A stretch of 64,000 bases of DNA from Homalodisca vitripennis (taxonomy: Eukaryota > Arthropoda > Insecta > Hemiptera > Cicadellidae): the NCBI RefSeq assembly GCF_021130785.1, contig NC_060207.1:195229501-195293500 (forward strand), given 5' to 3'. Below, in pieces: positions 28,401-42,000 of this stretch (positions are counted from its first letter, which is position 1; each line of letters begins with the position of its first letter). The notes under the pieces were generated by a model. That model did no database searches, had not been told where the DNA came from, and worked only from the letters and a program-made list of their open reading frames with translations. The position numbers were made by a program, and so were the translations under genes.

Positions 28401-31400
28401 GCCCAGATTTAAGTGACACATTGGTTTTTACTGTGCCTAGTGTAGGTTCAACTGGAAGGTAAAAACCAATCAGAAGTGAACCCCTCTGGTGAACTATTGT
28501 TCCTTACTCAGCTCTTTATGCCTCATCACACTATGCTTTGTGTAGGTGGTTTTCTTCATGTACTTATGGAGTATCGACATTGAAGCTGTACTGGTAGCCA
28601 TGTCCTGCTTCAGTCTGCTCTGCGAGGAGTCGGATATCCGTTGTGGTCCCGAGGAGATGACCGTCACACATCTATTGCCGAACTATCACCTGTTCCAGGA
28701 GTTGGCCCAGGCCTCCACGGTTCTCACTACAGGTATGCTGGTTGGACAGGATAGAGAGCCGTGTGGTTTTTATTTATGCTTGGAATAACATTATCCAGGT
28801 GTTTTTTTACAAATTTCCTCACTTTTATTATCTTTACTTGAAATGGAGCTCATATTAGAATGATTACTAATATATTATTCAATTTAGTTTATAACAATAT
28901 TTGCTGGAAAATCTTTAGTATTTATCATCATAAATATATGACTTTGTATGTAAGTACTACTGTCAGTGGATATAACATTTTAGACATCTTAATTTGAAGT
29001 AGAATAATATCAAATATCAGTGCAAATGAATTTCAAATATTAATTAATTTTATATTTGGTTATCTTGGATTATTAGCAAAGGTTATAAAGGTTATACCTG
29101 AGCAATATTTCTGCTATAGTTTCAAGTTTTGTGTAACTTATTCCTGTTTTTATAAATTAGGTAGAAAGATGTAAATGGCTTAAACATCTTTTTGGCTTTA
29201 TAGATAAAGTTTTGTATTTAAAAGTCCCAAAATGACTACTTTAAAAACCTATAATTTCTTGTGAGGTTATTTAATTGTTTAGTACTTTAACTGTCTTAAA
29301 GGACTGTGACTTTGAAATTAACCTCTAAATGAAACATAAATAGATTATTTATGATTAGTGGGCACTAAATATTCTATTTATGTTCCAACTTAATGTCTCT
29401 ATATCGAGAAAAAAAGGACTAACCTTCTAATATGGTATTGGATGTGCCTAATTTTACGATATGAAAACTTTCTTATTAACCAAACAATAAATAATTCATG
29501 TAAATAGTATAAAAGGTATTATTGTCAAAGAATAATGGATCAATTAAAGAAATTTACAACACTTTTAAGTACTGTATTTAATTGCCCAAATAAAAGTTGT
29601 TTCATATAGTGTTTCAGTTTAGTTGTACAGTATGTAGATAAAATAGAGTTTTATGATGGTGCATGTCTCTTCATGAGATTTAAATAAATGTTAGCAAAGT
29701 CTGTTACAGGATGATATATTGAGAATGAATTGAGCTATAAACTTGAACATTTGTATACAGGGTGTTTGAAAAGTATGGGTACGGCTTAATATTTTAAAAA
29801 CCATAGCAGATAACATCTATAAACTTTGTACAGTGTCATATGGCTATGTAAACTATTTTTCCTTGCTATTACCATGACATGCCAACCATGGGGGGACGGC
29901 CCACAGAGGAAAACATGGAAATCTTAAATTGAAGCATGGGTCGAGTGATACCTCATTTGAAAGAGCTCACTTAGTAGAGTTGAATGCCGCAAACCGCATC
30001 TCAAAAGGTTTATCCAATCAGAAATGGCGGGTTGTTTTAGGTACACATTGTGAAGTACATTATGCGCTGCCATTTCTGACTGGATCGTCGTATTCTGCTG
30101 CGGTTGGCGGCGTTTCACTCTACTAACCAATGTGTTTTCACTGACTTTTTTTAATTAGCAAATTATGTCATAAATTAGAACACAATAAATAAAACACAAT
30201 AAATAACAATGTTTTTTTAGTTTTATTTATTGTGTTCTAATTTATGACATAATTTGCAAATTAAAAAAAGTCATTGAAAACACATTGGTTAGTAGAGTGA
30301 AACGCCGCCAACCGCAGCAGAATACGACGATCCAGTCAGAAATGGCAGCGCATAATGTACTTCACAATGTGTACCTAAAACAACCTGCCATTTCTGATTG
30401 GATAAACCTTTTGTGATGCGGTTTGCGGCATTCAACTCTACTAAGTGAGCTCTTTCAAATGAGGTATCACTCGACCCATGCTTCAATTTAAGATTTCCAT
30501 GTTTTCCTCTGTGGGCCGTCCCCCCATGGTTGGCATGTCATGGTAATAGCAAGGAAAAATAGTTTACATAGCCATATGACACTGTACAAAGTTTATAGAT
30601 GTTATCTGCTATGGGTTTAAAAATATTAAGCTGTACCCATACTTTTCAAACACCCTGTATTTTGCTTAGCTATCACTAAGGCTTCTTCAAAAGATTTTCC
30701 TCTGTCTGTTCGTTTTCCACCATATGTATCAAGAACAAAATGAACTATGGCTTTGAATTTTCCCTCTCGTTATGAAAAGAAATTTTTATTTACATTGTCA
30801 TCCTCTTTAGCCATTTGAACCGTCAAGGGTAGGATTTTAACAGGGTTTTCCATCTTAATCTACAAAGAAAGACATGAACACAAACATAATAACAAATGTT
30901 AAAATGTTTGAGAATAAAACTAAATACAATCATACATAATTTAACAATTAATTTATATCAAATTTTTAATGTACATTCTCAGTGTAGAAGCATCTTCAAA
31001 TCTTCCGGTTCCTCACCAGTTTTATGTGTAACATAATCAGATCTATGAAATATTATGAATCAATCCCAGACTAGTTGTACTCACAGTGTACCGTACTGCA
31101 TTCTTTATTCTAGCAGGGCTGGATAGTCCATAGCTGTCTTGCTGCACTGAAAATGCTCATTCACACTGTAAGCTGTTTGCGTCCTTTGTCTTTGTTTTGA
31201 TTCCCATTTTCATGTTTGTTTGTGATTGTGACGAAGTCTAGGTTTGACCTTTGAGTAACAAAATTTGGATTACTCTGGTATTAGTGAACTTCATAAGTAT
31301 TGATGTCTAGATCAATAGTGGGTTTGATTGGCAATTGAATTTTAGGCAATTAGTTTTTAATACAGTAGTGACATTTTCCCTGGGCTGGATCTGAGATACC

Positions 31401-34400
31401 ACTATTCTTCTGCCAGTTGACAGTTTTGGTTCTTTTCTCAACAAACCAGCACATAATAAATTTATAATTATATGAAAATAATTTTAATGAAAATAATTTT
31501 TATATTTAAATGTTATTGTTTTTTTTTAAACCAGTAACACTGATAAATAAACATTATGGGTTGTTATTACAGATGTTTATACAGTGGATTGAAATTATTA
31601 TCAAAATATTTTTTGCTTGGCGCTTTTATTAGATTTCGAGTTTTTCTGAAGACTAGAAAAAGAAGACAATATTATGATGTTGAATTTTTGTCTGTGTTTT
31701 GGAATTTAAAACTCTGATTCCTTTCTAAGCTATTGCAATCGTAACAAGAGATGGGGTGTGACCATTTATGCTCTAATTTAACACCATACGGTACATCAAT
31801 CTATTTATATGTTTAACAGCCAGCGGGGATTCAAGAGTGTATTATCGTGATCACAGTGTCGATGGTAAGCTTGAAAAATACAATACAATAAGCTTTTTTT
31901 ATTTCAGATTTGTTTGTGTTAATAAGAAACTGTGCTTTCTGTCTTCAACCCTTTATAAGCCATATTAAATTCTATATTATTTATAAGAAGAAGATGGAAA
32001 TTAGAGGTCTCTAAGTTGATTTTTCAAATTCTTGATTTCATCCAACATTGCATTCAATTTTTAAATTGATTCAAATGGCATCCATTGTAGAAAGAATGGT
32101 CAGAAACTTGATTTATTGATTGTTGGTTTTGTGTCATCAAGACCAAAATTACTGTCATTAAGGTATTACTCAATGATTTAAAATTGTTGAGCTTCCTCCA
32201 CCTCTTTGTGGGATAAAGGTGAGTAATTTTAAAAATCAATAAAAATCTCCTTATAATGTCCTTTTGCATATTACTACACATATCTAGAGAATACATTATA
32301 ATTCTCAATTGTTCAAAAGTGAAGTGGGAAGGAGAGGGATATCTTTTGTGATACCCTGTATATTTGTTTTAAAGTAATATTTTTTCAATCATCCCAAATT
32401 CACATATTCTCTGACTGGACAATCAAGTAAAAATTAAACCTAATCTGTCCTAGAGACAGTTTGCATAAAAAAATTAAATTCGACTATAAACATGTAAAAA
32501 TTTTCAAAAAATGTAATTTGTAAAAGTTCGAAAATAATCTGGAATTTTAACATTGCTTAAAAAAAGGCTACATATTAATTACTTTTATACTGAACATAAA
32601 GTGGCAACGATTAAGATTTGCCTAAACTATAATTTCACATGTTCTTCACACTGTTCATAAGAGTTCCCCATAAACAAATCTGAAAGAGATTGATATCTGA
32701 AATAGTTAGCTTTATCCTATTTATTTTCTTTATTCAAATATTTATAAAATGTATTTAGTCAGAACTGTATTACAAATGATTGTGCTTACAGGTAGAGCAG
32801 CATTGCAGAAACGTATAATGGCTCTCCTTCGAAAGATTGACCACTCTGGAAATGGAGTTCAGCCTGTAAGTTGAAATTTAATCTTAAATCACGTGATGTT
32901 CTTGTAATATTGTTTTTTTGACAACATTTAAACTGACCCAAATTATTGAAATGGGTTTGGGTGCTGCAGTACTGCAATACGTGACATTGCGTGAAGAAAA
33001 GTTTACATAGCGACAGGACAGGTTTCAAAAAGTATTCACATTTTGTTGATCTATATATAGTACAAAGATATAGTACATAGATGTTTTAACCGTTTAATTG
33101 CATAGAGGCAATTGATGAGTTTCAAACAACTGATTACGTTTTGTACTTTTCTTCTTTCTTTTTAATTACAACTCTCTTTTCTTCAGTCAGCTAACATTTT
33201 CGTTGATTACATGTAGACCTTCAGACTTTGATATTGGTTACGATACTGGCTGTATAAGCTTAATAACTGAGATAAATAGGTTAGTTATTTTACAATGTTT
33301 TCGTTTAACAGACTTATATATTGTTTATGATACTGGCTGTATAAGCTTAATAACTGAGATAAATGTTTAGTTATTTTACAATGTTTTCGTTTAACACGTT
33401 TAACACAAATTCGTTTAACACAAATTCATTAAAACAATCCAACTCTTAATGCATATGACATAAGAAAATTACAGTGACATACAAAAATACTCAATACACT
33501 CAACATTTGTTTCAATTTGTAATGTAGAAATAACGTAATCTAAATTCCAAATTCTATAATAAATCAATTTTTGTGAGAAAATGTTATCATTTCTTATTAG
33601 TGCTTCGCTTATAATCATTTTAATAATGAACAGACCATACCAATCAGTTCAAGTTGTCATTGGCGTCATATTATATCTTTAATATTGCTTCGTGTACGCT
33701 ATTTAACCTTTTCGCCGCGAATTAATAAACCAACACTGTTCCAAGATTTACATTTTTTGACAAAAAAAAATTTTTTTTTCCTACAATTATTAAACATTAT
33801 TATTTTGGTTCCTTGAGATGTTATGCACATGTTTTAGTAAGAAAAACGCAACATTAAAATTTTTTTATGGTGAATAATACATGTTTTTTTTAGTTATTTT
33901 ATCAAAAAATTTGTAAAAAAAAATATTAAATTGTATACGTCGGTTGATGTGCAGTCTGAATGAACTTTATATCATAATTTAATTGTACATACACCCATAT
34001 ATGATATTGTGTAACAAGTAATTTGTTACATAATAATATAAATTTACCAGTAAAGCTGAAAATGTGGTGATTCGCACGAGGCGCAGAAGTAGCAGGGAGT
34101 CCATGTCTCACAACACTCACTTTTATACATTTAGAATTATTTACACAAAGTTAAAACTATTCATTCTTCAATTTACTTTTTTAATAGTTTCAAGTAATAA
34201 GTCACAATAAATACAAGTTAGTAGGCCTAAACATAAAAATAAAAAATGCAAAAAATGTTGTCCAATATGCAAACATTCTCTTATAGCCTTACAAGATTGT
34301 CTTGGTTTTTTGCAATTGCAAGTTTTCTTATAAATCTTTATAGAGTGATAAATTTCAAAAACAAGGAACTATGCACAGGGGTGGCTCATCCTGGCAAGTT

Positions 34401-37400
34401 TTACAAAAATACGATGTTTGCTTTCTTTTACACGTGCCTTTCCCTTTTTTGGTGCAGCTTGATGGTAGGATACTACAAACAGCACAGTTAGGGGTTTGTG
34501 GTTTTTATCTCCATATTGGCTGATAAAATGGATTTTCCCTGATAGTCTGTCATCAAGAGGGTTGCTCAATTTTCGACCACGTCGGATTGCAGTTCTAGGT
34601 TGCCATGCACTTAGTAACCCGTCAAATAACCTGTTCTCGAAACTTTTTGTGGGTTAGAGATCTTACACCATTTTGCATATTATAAGCTATGCAGCCATTT
34701 ATCAATGCAATTTCAATGACAAAATGCCATAGGGGGGGGGTGGTACCATTTCATTGATTTATGGCCATAAGGATACGTAGAACAAAACTTGTCAAATAAG
34801 TCTACTCCACCCATATTTTTGTTGTACAGTACTTGAATATTGGGTTTCGTGACTTCTCGTCTGCCTGTCTTGATCTGACTTCAATTAATTTTACTCCAGT
34901 GTCACCTACAGTAGAGAGCATGTTTACTTTTCCTGTATCTTGCCAGGAACATGCTATCATATCCTTAGATTCTCGGATCCATGTTGTTGGGAAGTCACCT
35001 TTCTTTTTCTTCAAATTTTTCATTTGTGCAGGCAAATTTTTTCGGTTTGCTCTCAACCGTACCACATGCTCCCAACCCACTCAACCTCAGGTCGTTGAAT
35101 AAATCAACACTAGAGTAGAAATTGTCCATGTATATGATTCTGTTAGTAGATTCAAAGCCTAGTAACAAATCTTTTACAACTCTACTACCAGGCCCTCATC
35201 TTTACTGTCGGTTTCTTTCCCAGTATACACCTTGAATCTCAACAGAAATCCATTTTGAAGAGTCACAGAGCGACCATACCTTGATTCCCCATTTTGTTGA
35301 TGGCTTGCTTGGGAGATATTGTTTGAAGGATAGCCTACCTTTAAATTTAACCATACTTTCATCTATAGAAAGTGCCTCTCCAGGCTCATAGTTTGTCTAG
35401 ATATGTTTTAGAAACAAAAATCTATCAAGGGCCTTATTTTGAAACAGTGGATCATATCCAGGATTACCCTTTGACACCTGATTGCTATTATCATTGAAAT
35501 GCAAAAAAAGACTTGATTAGTTGATATTGGTCTCTAGAAAATATTTTGGAAAATGCCGGAGTTTTTGTCAGCCAAAAGCCGTCTTGAAAATATGATTCTT
35601 CGTTTGGCTTATGAATGAGTCCCATTGAAATTTGCGTTGCTACAAAAAGCTTTCAATGTCCCTTTCATCGATTTCTTTTAGTTGGTGTAGTCTAGAACGT
35701 TTGGGAATGTCAGTTGTTACATCACAACATTGTAAAGAATAAATATTTGTCTGTTCAGCTACATATTTATAGATTGCTTCAGGAAAGAATTTATGAAATG
35801 ATTCAGTTGGAGTTAGGTTTTCAAATTTTGACCTTAGGTGTATCACAAAGTGTAAATTTAGGTATTTTGTCTAATACTATGTTAGAACCTATTTGAATTT
35901 CATCCACAAGGTAGCATTGTTTTGTTGAGATTTAGGCCTAGATGCTCTAGGGCTATTTTCATCTAATGGGACCATCTATCACTTTCAGAAGAATAGTCTA
36001 CATTGTTATCACCTATTTCAAAAATCTGAGTCTTCATTACCATGATTCAAATATTCATTAATCTCATCATCGGTTATTTTGTTCCATTATTAAACAGGAT
36101 AACCTCAACAGGCTAGAAATTTGTAAAAACTATTGTCCCTGACTAGCCTACATACCTAACAATCACAGCCTTTTTGTTGTAAGATATTCACTACAGTAAC
36201 ACACAACACTTTTTAATGTTTAAAACACTTACTTGCATTAAAATATTAAGCAATAAAAACTAAACAATATGAATACAATAAATCAAAACAAATAACCAAA
36301 CATAAACCAATGTTTAATGTTAGTAAACACGGCAAAAGCAGCAGACGCGGATCCCGAACAACTGCCAAAACATCGTCATGTGACTAGTCTAGTTCAAATA
36401 TTTGCCGCGCGGCTGTAGCACTTTACAGAAGGCAGTGGAATATGGCGTTTACTCAACTTGGGACTATAGTCGACTTACACAGCCAACGGAGAAGTTTTTC
36501 TGCTGCCGTGGACTAAAGTCGATTTACGCGGCGAACGGAAAAAAACGGTGAGTCGACTATTGTCGATTTACGCAGCGAAAAGGTTAAAGTAAACCATGAT
36601 GTTATGAGTAAATAATATTAAATTAACGATAAATATGGTTTACAGGCATGGGAAGAAACTTTCCGCAACTGGGAAAGCTCTACTAAGGTGTTAACTTCGT
36701 ATCCGAAGGCCAAGTTAGAGGACGGGCAAGTGGAACCTTTCCACAGATCTGTTGGTAAACGAAGAGCTTCTCACCAGAACTCTGAACATGAACTAGAGGT
36801 ATCGTAACAAATCAATTGAGTAATAAATATGAACCTTCTTGATAAAACTATCATGTTATAAGAATCTGCTTTTATAACACAACATTTGTATTGCTTTTCT
36901 ACACATTTACTGATTTGAAGGTTCATTTCCCACTCTCCTATCAGAAGCACTTGTTTATTTTTAATCATTAAGCCTACATATTTTTCTGTATAAATTTATG
37001 GCTCTAAATTATGTATATGGATACATCAACTACAATTATCGATTCAAATGGCCATATTGATTCTTCTGATGTGCAATATGATAAACTAAATGACAATGTT
37101 AGATTACTAATAAAATTAAATGAAGCGTGGCTTTATTGTAAGAGGCTTCTACATAACCTCAATATTTTGACTAAAAAAAAAAATGTAAATGTATATAAAT
37201 ACTACCTAATTTAAAAATGGTGGTCATTAAAAAAATTAGATCTGATATTTTGTACTTATATAAATAAAAAACTTAACATTTTAAAACATACTCTATTCTT
37301 TTACCAAAAGACAAAGTGCTTTGTACTTTCTTGATTCCATTGAAGAGAGTAGCTGGTAAAATGCTTACTGTTATTCTCTGTGAATTCAATTAAAAATGGT

Positions 37401-39013
37401 TATACAGCATAAGTAGAATTTAATTTTATCTGTTATTTTTCATTTAGGTCTGAAAAGTAAGATTTTGATGTATTGTAATTTTGTATAAGTTGTGAAAAAT
37501 AACAATTAATGTAAATGGTCTATCGTTTTTTAAGAATTGAGTAATAAACAAATTTTAATCTAAAAGTTCAATTAGTTATATTGCTAGTTTAAGTTAGAGC
37601 CTAATATGAGTAATACAAATTTAAGTTCACACATAATGAGTGTGCTCTAACTCAAAACAGAGCCAATCAGATGCTCAAACAGATCAAAGTGGAAAACTAT
37701 ACGCAATGTGTACCTTAGTCGTTGATGAATTAGTGGTTTTGTCAGTTATTGTAAACATCATATGAATGGACAAATATAATTCACTGTTCAGAGCTTTTTT
37801 GTGACCATAAAACAGAGCATTCTGGGACTGAGATAAGTTGTATGGCACAGGACCAGATCAGTGAGTGGGCCAACATGACAGGGTTCCTCTGTGCACTGGG
37901 TGGTGTGTGTCTGCAGCGGCGCTCACCATGTCGACCCACCGAGCGCAAGTGTCCCGTGCTGCCGAGTGCCACCCAGGAGGTGCAATACTGCCCAGTCACT
38001 CAGTGAGTCCACCCCACCTATCTCAGGAGCTTCGGGGATGTTTTTGATTGTTCATTGTATTAAATCAGGGAAATAGCTATGAGCACAAACAACAAACAAA
38101 CAAATAGATTTGTTTATTTGTTTGTTTTGATTGCAGATCTCGAAACGTAGTGTTACTGATTTTTTGTTTTACTGAACAATGGCAAATGTCCGGAAAAATC
38201 CTCTTTCCTTCACAATCCTTCCATCCTCATTATTGATAGTTTGAATATTCATCAAAACATTAGGAGAACTATTATATTCAAGATTCAAAGCTGAGAAGGC
38301 CCTCTTATCCACATGCTTCATTAACTGCCATTCTTAGTCATGTCTTTTGTCTATAAAAGGGTCTAGAATTTCAAACCCATTTATCTCAAAGAATTGTACA
38401 TTGTTGCAAAATTGTTCAGGGGAAAAAATATTTTATTTTCACTTTTTCTTCATAAAATTTGAAAAAGAAATATGATTTTATCTTTTGCACCAGAATTCCT
38501 CTCCAATCATAACATTCCTAAAACTTTATTTAACATGTTTATTGGACTAAAATTAATGTTTCAGATCAATTAGGATAGAAAGTTTTGTAATTATATGTAT
38601 TACTTTTAAAGCTGTTACAATAATGCTACTTATTGAAATTTTTTTGTAATGTTATAGGGTGAAATGTAACACTTATTGGGGTTTTTTGTCAATCGTTGAA
38701 TTCAATCTTTTAAAAAAAACTTGAGGCTTAGATTAGGAACAAATAGATTTTTTAATTTTCCTAAAAAATTTAATAATTTTTTACTGCTTTTTTTCTTTAA
38801 TACTCGAGTGCTCTTTCAAAAGAAATAGGTTTGATTTATTTTTATGAGTAGTTAATTTATATAATAAAAAACGTTAGACTAAAGAAAGTGTTAAGCACAC
38901 TTGATTAAAAAAACCATATTTGGCTCTTTTCTGTTGCACAGGACTATGTATAATTTTATCATAATTATAAAATATCAAAAGCATATTATATATATATATA
39001 TATATATATATAA

Positions 39014-39056
<43 letters not shown>

Positions 39057-42000
39057 TGTATTCAAATAAATGTTTTCATGACGAATTCACATCCTTAAAT
39101 GCATTTTCACTTTTCAAAGTAAAAAAAACCATCAAAAGGTAGTATTAAAAACATAAAAACACCTTGTTGTTTAAAAACTAATAATTTTAATTTGAGTTTT
39201 TATAACAAGCTAACAAAACAAGCATTCTTTCTGTGAAGCATTTTTAAAATTTGAAGACACCAACACTAACTTCTGAAAACATTTACATAATAAAGTAAAC
39301 CAACACTAGAAACCGTTTAATTTTTTTTTTATATCAAATCCATGTGATATTTTAATATGTGCAAATATTTGTCCAGATTCGTGGGACAGCTGCTCCGTCT
39401 GCTCGTCTGCTGCAATGAGAAGTTAGGGGCTCAGATTCAGAAGCATGTCAAGGAGTTGGTTGGCCATGAGATGTCTCCAGCTTTGTATCCCATTTTGTTT
39501 GATCAGATCAAAACAATCGTTGAGAAGTTTTTTGACCAACAAGGACAGGTACATAATGTTGTATTTTTAAAACTAAAACTTGAGTTGCGATTGAATTAAG
39601 AGTTAAAAGATGGAATAGAAAAGCCTTAAAGTTTTTTTGAGTGTACAGTGCCAATATGTTTACAGTTTGTTGTAGATTAATCACTAACAAATTTCTTTTT
39701 TTTCATTGCACAACCTTCTGCAATGTTCCCTGTAAAAGCTTCCATGTTATAAACACATTTTGATTTTCTTGAAAAGTTAGTTTATTTTCTTGATAATGGA
39801 AATGGAGTAGGCAATGACTTGGTGAAAAATTAATTTACACTAGATCATGTTCTGACTTCAGAAAGCCACTCCTTATTTGTAATTGAATGATTTATATTCT
39901 CTATATATTTTTCTACAAAAGTATTTGATCTGTTAATAGAGGTGAAAACAAATGTACAATTTTTTAAAGGCATGATATCTTCTCTCACTTTAATGAAACA
40001 ATTTCAGTTTAAAATATGTTTGGATTTGTTGACACAGGTGATAGTGACTGACATCAACACTCAGTTTATTGAACATATAATTTTCATCATGAAGAACGTG
40101 TTAGACAGCAAGACAGAACAGCCCTCAGAACACCTTGGAGCTACGAGCATTGAAGGGATGATGCTAGCTATTGTCAGGTCTGTACAGTTTACTATATTAT
40201 AACTGTTTCCATAAAAATAAATGTTTTTTGGCCTAATTTATTCAGAATGCTCTAGAATCTAATATACAAATAAATAAATGGATTGGAAACTGTTAAAATT
40301 CTAGGGCAAACATAAAGACAATCTTGAATATATTTTTTATAGTAACTATGCTACTAGTTCAACCATTTTCATCCCATATTTTTTTTCATTGAGTTTTACA
40401 TATTTTAATTTTAAAGTATGATGGTTCCAAGAGCTATTATATTCGTCTGTCAACAAAAGAAACCATAATTTTCAAAAAATCCCTAATTATGAATAAAACA
40501 TCATACACATAATTTATTGAACATTTAAAACACTGTTGGATAATCTCAAAAATAAGCCGTACATAAGATTAGACATCTTTCAAAACCCTCTATGACAAAA
40601 AATAAGGTACAATAGTAAAATTTTGTGAGATATGTCATTCTGTAGGGCTAAAATAACGTTTGATTCAGTATATCTGGTTCTTAACTTAAAATTTGTGTAC
40701 TTTAATCATTTGTTTTGATAAAAATCATTGTTAACACAGTTTTAACAACTATTTATAGGATTAAATTATTGAAAATCTTTACTTCTTGTATGTTTTATAA
40801 GTTTAAATGAAAATGGGCAGTTCCTTCAGATATCAAATTCAAATATAAAAAAAAATTATAGTTTGTAAGCAATTGCAATGACTTTAGTACGGATCTTTAG
40901 TAAGCCAAGAAAGTCGGTAGACATTATGAATAAAATATTTGATAAGTCATGAGTTTACAAAACATTCCAGTGTATTTTGTATTAACTTTTAAACCCTTTT
41001 GTATGATGTAATAATCAGGTGTAAAGATATAAGGGCCATTGAAATCACATCTGTATTATTTGTTGTCCATTGATGTTGTATTTTTAAGAATGCATTTGCT
41101 TAAAAAGTTAATCCGTATTAAGGGATTTAAATTGGCCCCTGGCTGCTGTTTATTGTTTACCATAGCTCCGTGACATGTACTGATTCTTACTCAGTTTTCG
41201 TTATTAGTTGGAGTCAAAAACAGATCCATACCATTTCTTCAGTTAACACAAGTATATCTGTGAGAGAAAGATTCAGCTGGTGATTGTGATTTTGTTTGTT
41301 TTATTATTGCTACCATTCATTTGGGAAGATCTTGATGTAAGGTTTGATGTAATTACTATACAAATTCAATATACTACCTTGTATTTTTGTATAACATAAC
41401 CCTTGTGTGAACGTATATGTTGCTATCTACTTATTTTTGTTAGTGAAACTATCCTGTCATTCCTCTGTGATTATTAGAAGCAAATTGTTGTAGTTCTAAT
41501 CATATCCACTAGGTGTCAGAAGCGTGTTGTGCGAGTAATGTGTAGCACTACTGTATGGCTCCAGCTAGCTCTCGCCAAACACTAGGATTACATATACGTT
41601 TTGTTTGAATCATTGTATTTCCAATTTTACATGTTTTATCATGTAATTTTATAAAAGTTTTTTTACATTACTTTGCATAATGTTTATTTTAATTTTTAAT
41701 ACATAAAGAAGGTTCTTAACACGTTCACTGCGGGTGAGGTCTCGGGACCTCAAGCGGAGGGTCCGGCGCATGCGCATTAGGTCTCGGGACATCATGTGCA
41801 CATCACTTCTTTCTTTAATTAGTGTGTCCTTGGCACTTGCGCGGGACGGTTGAGGTTATATTTGTTTTGTTGTATGGGCTCGGCTGAATTCTTGGCACGT
41901 GTAGTTTACACTTCCTGTGCTCGGCGAGTCTGTGGCGTTTTATTAAAAATAAACATCACAAGTATGGAATCAAGTTGTATACATTATGTGATCTCCATGG

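Noticed and set aside
29929..30486. Two mirror-image 65-68 codon ORF pairs on both strands
   Set aside because: They are the same sequence read from the two arms of the palindrome and have no transposase motif.
38874..39098. Ile/Tyr-rich ORFs on both strands
   Set aside because: Translation of a TA microsatellite.
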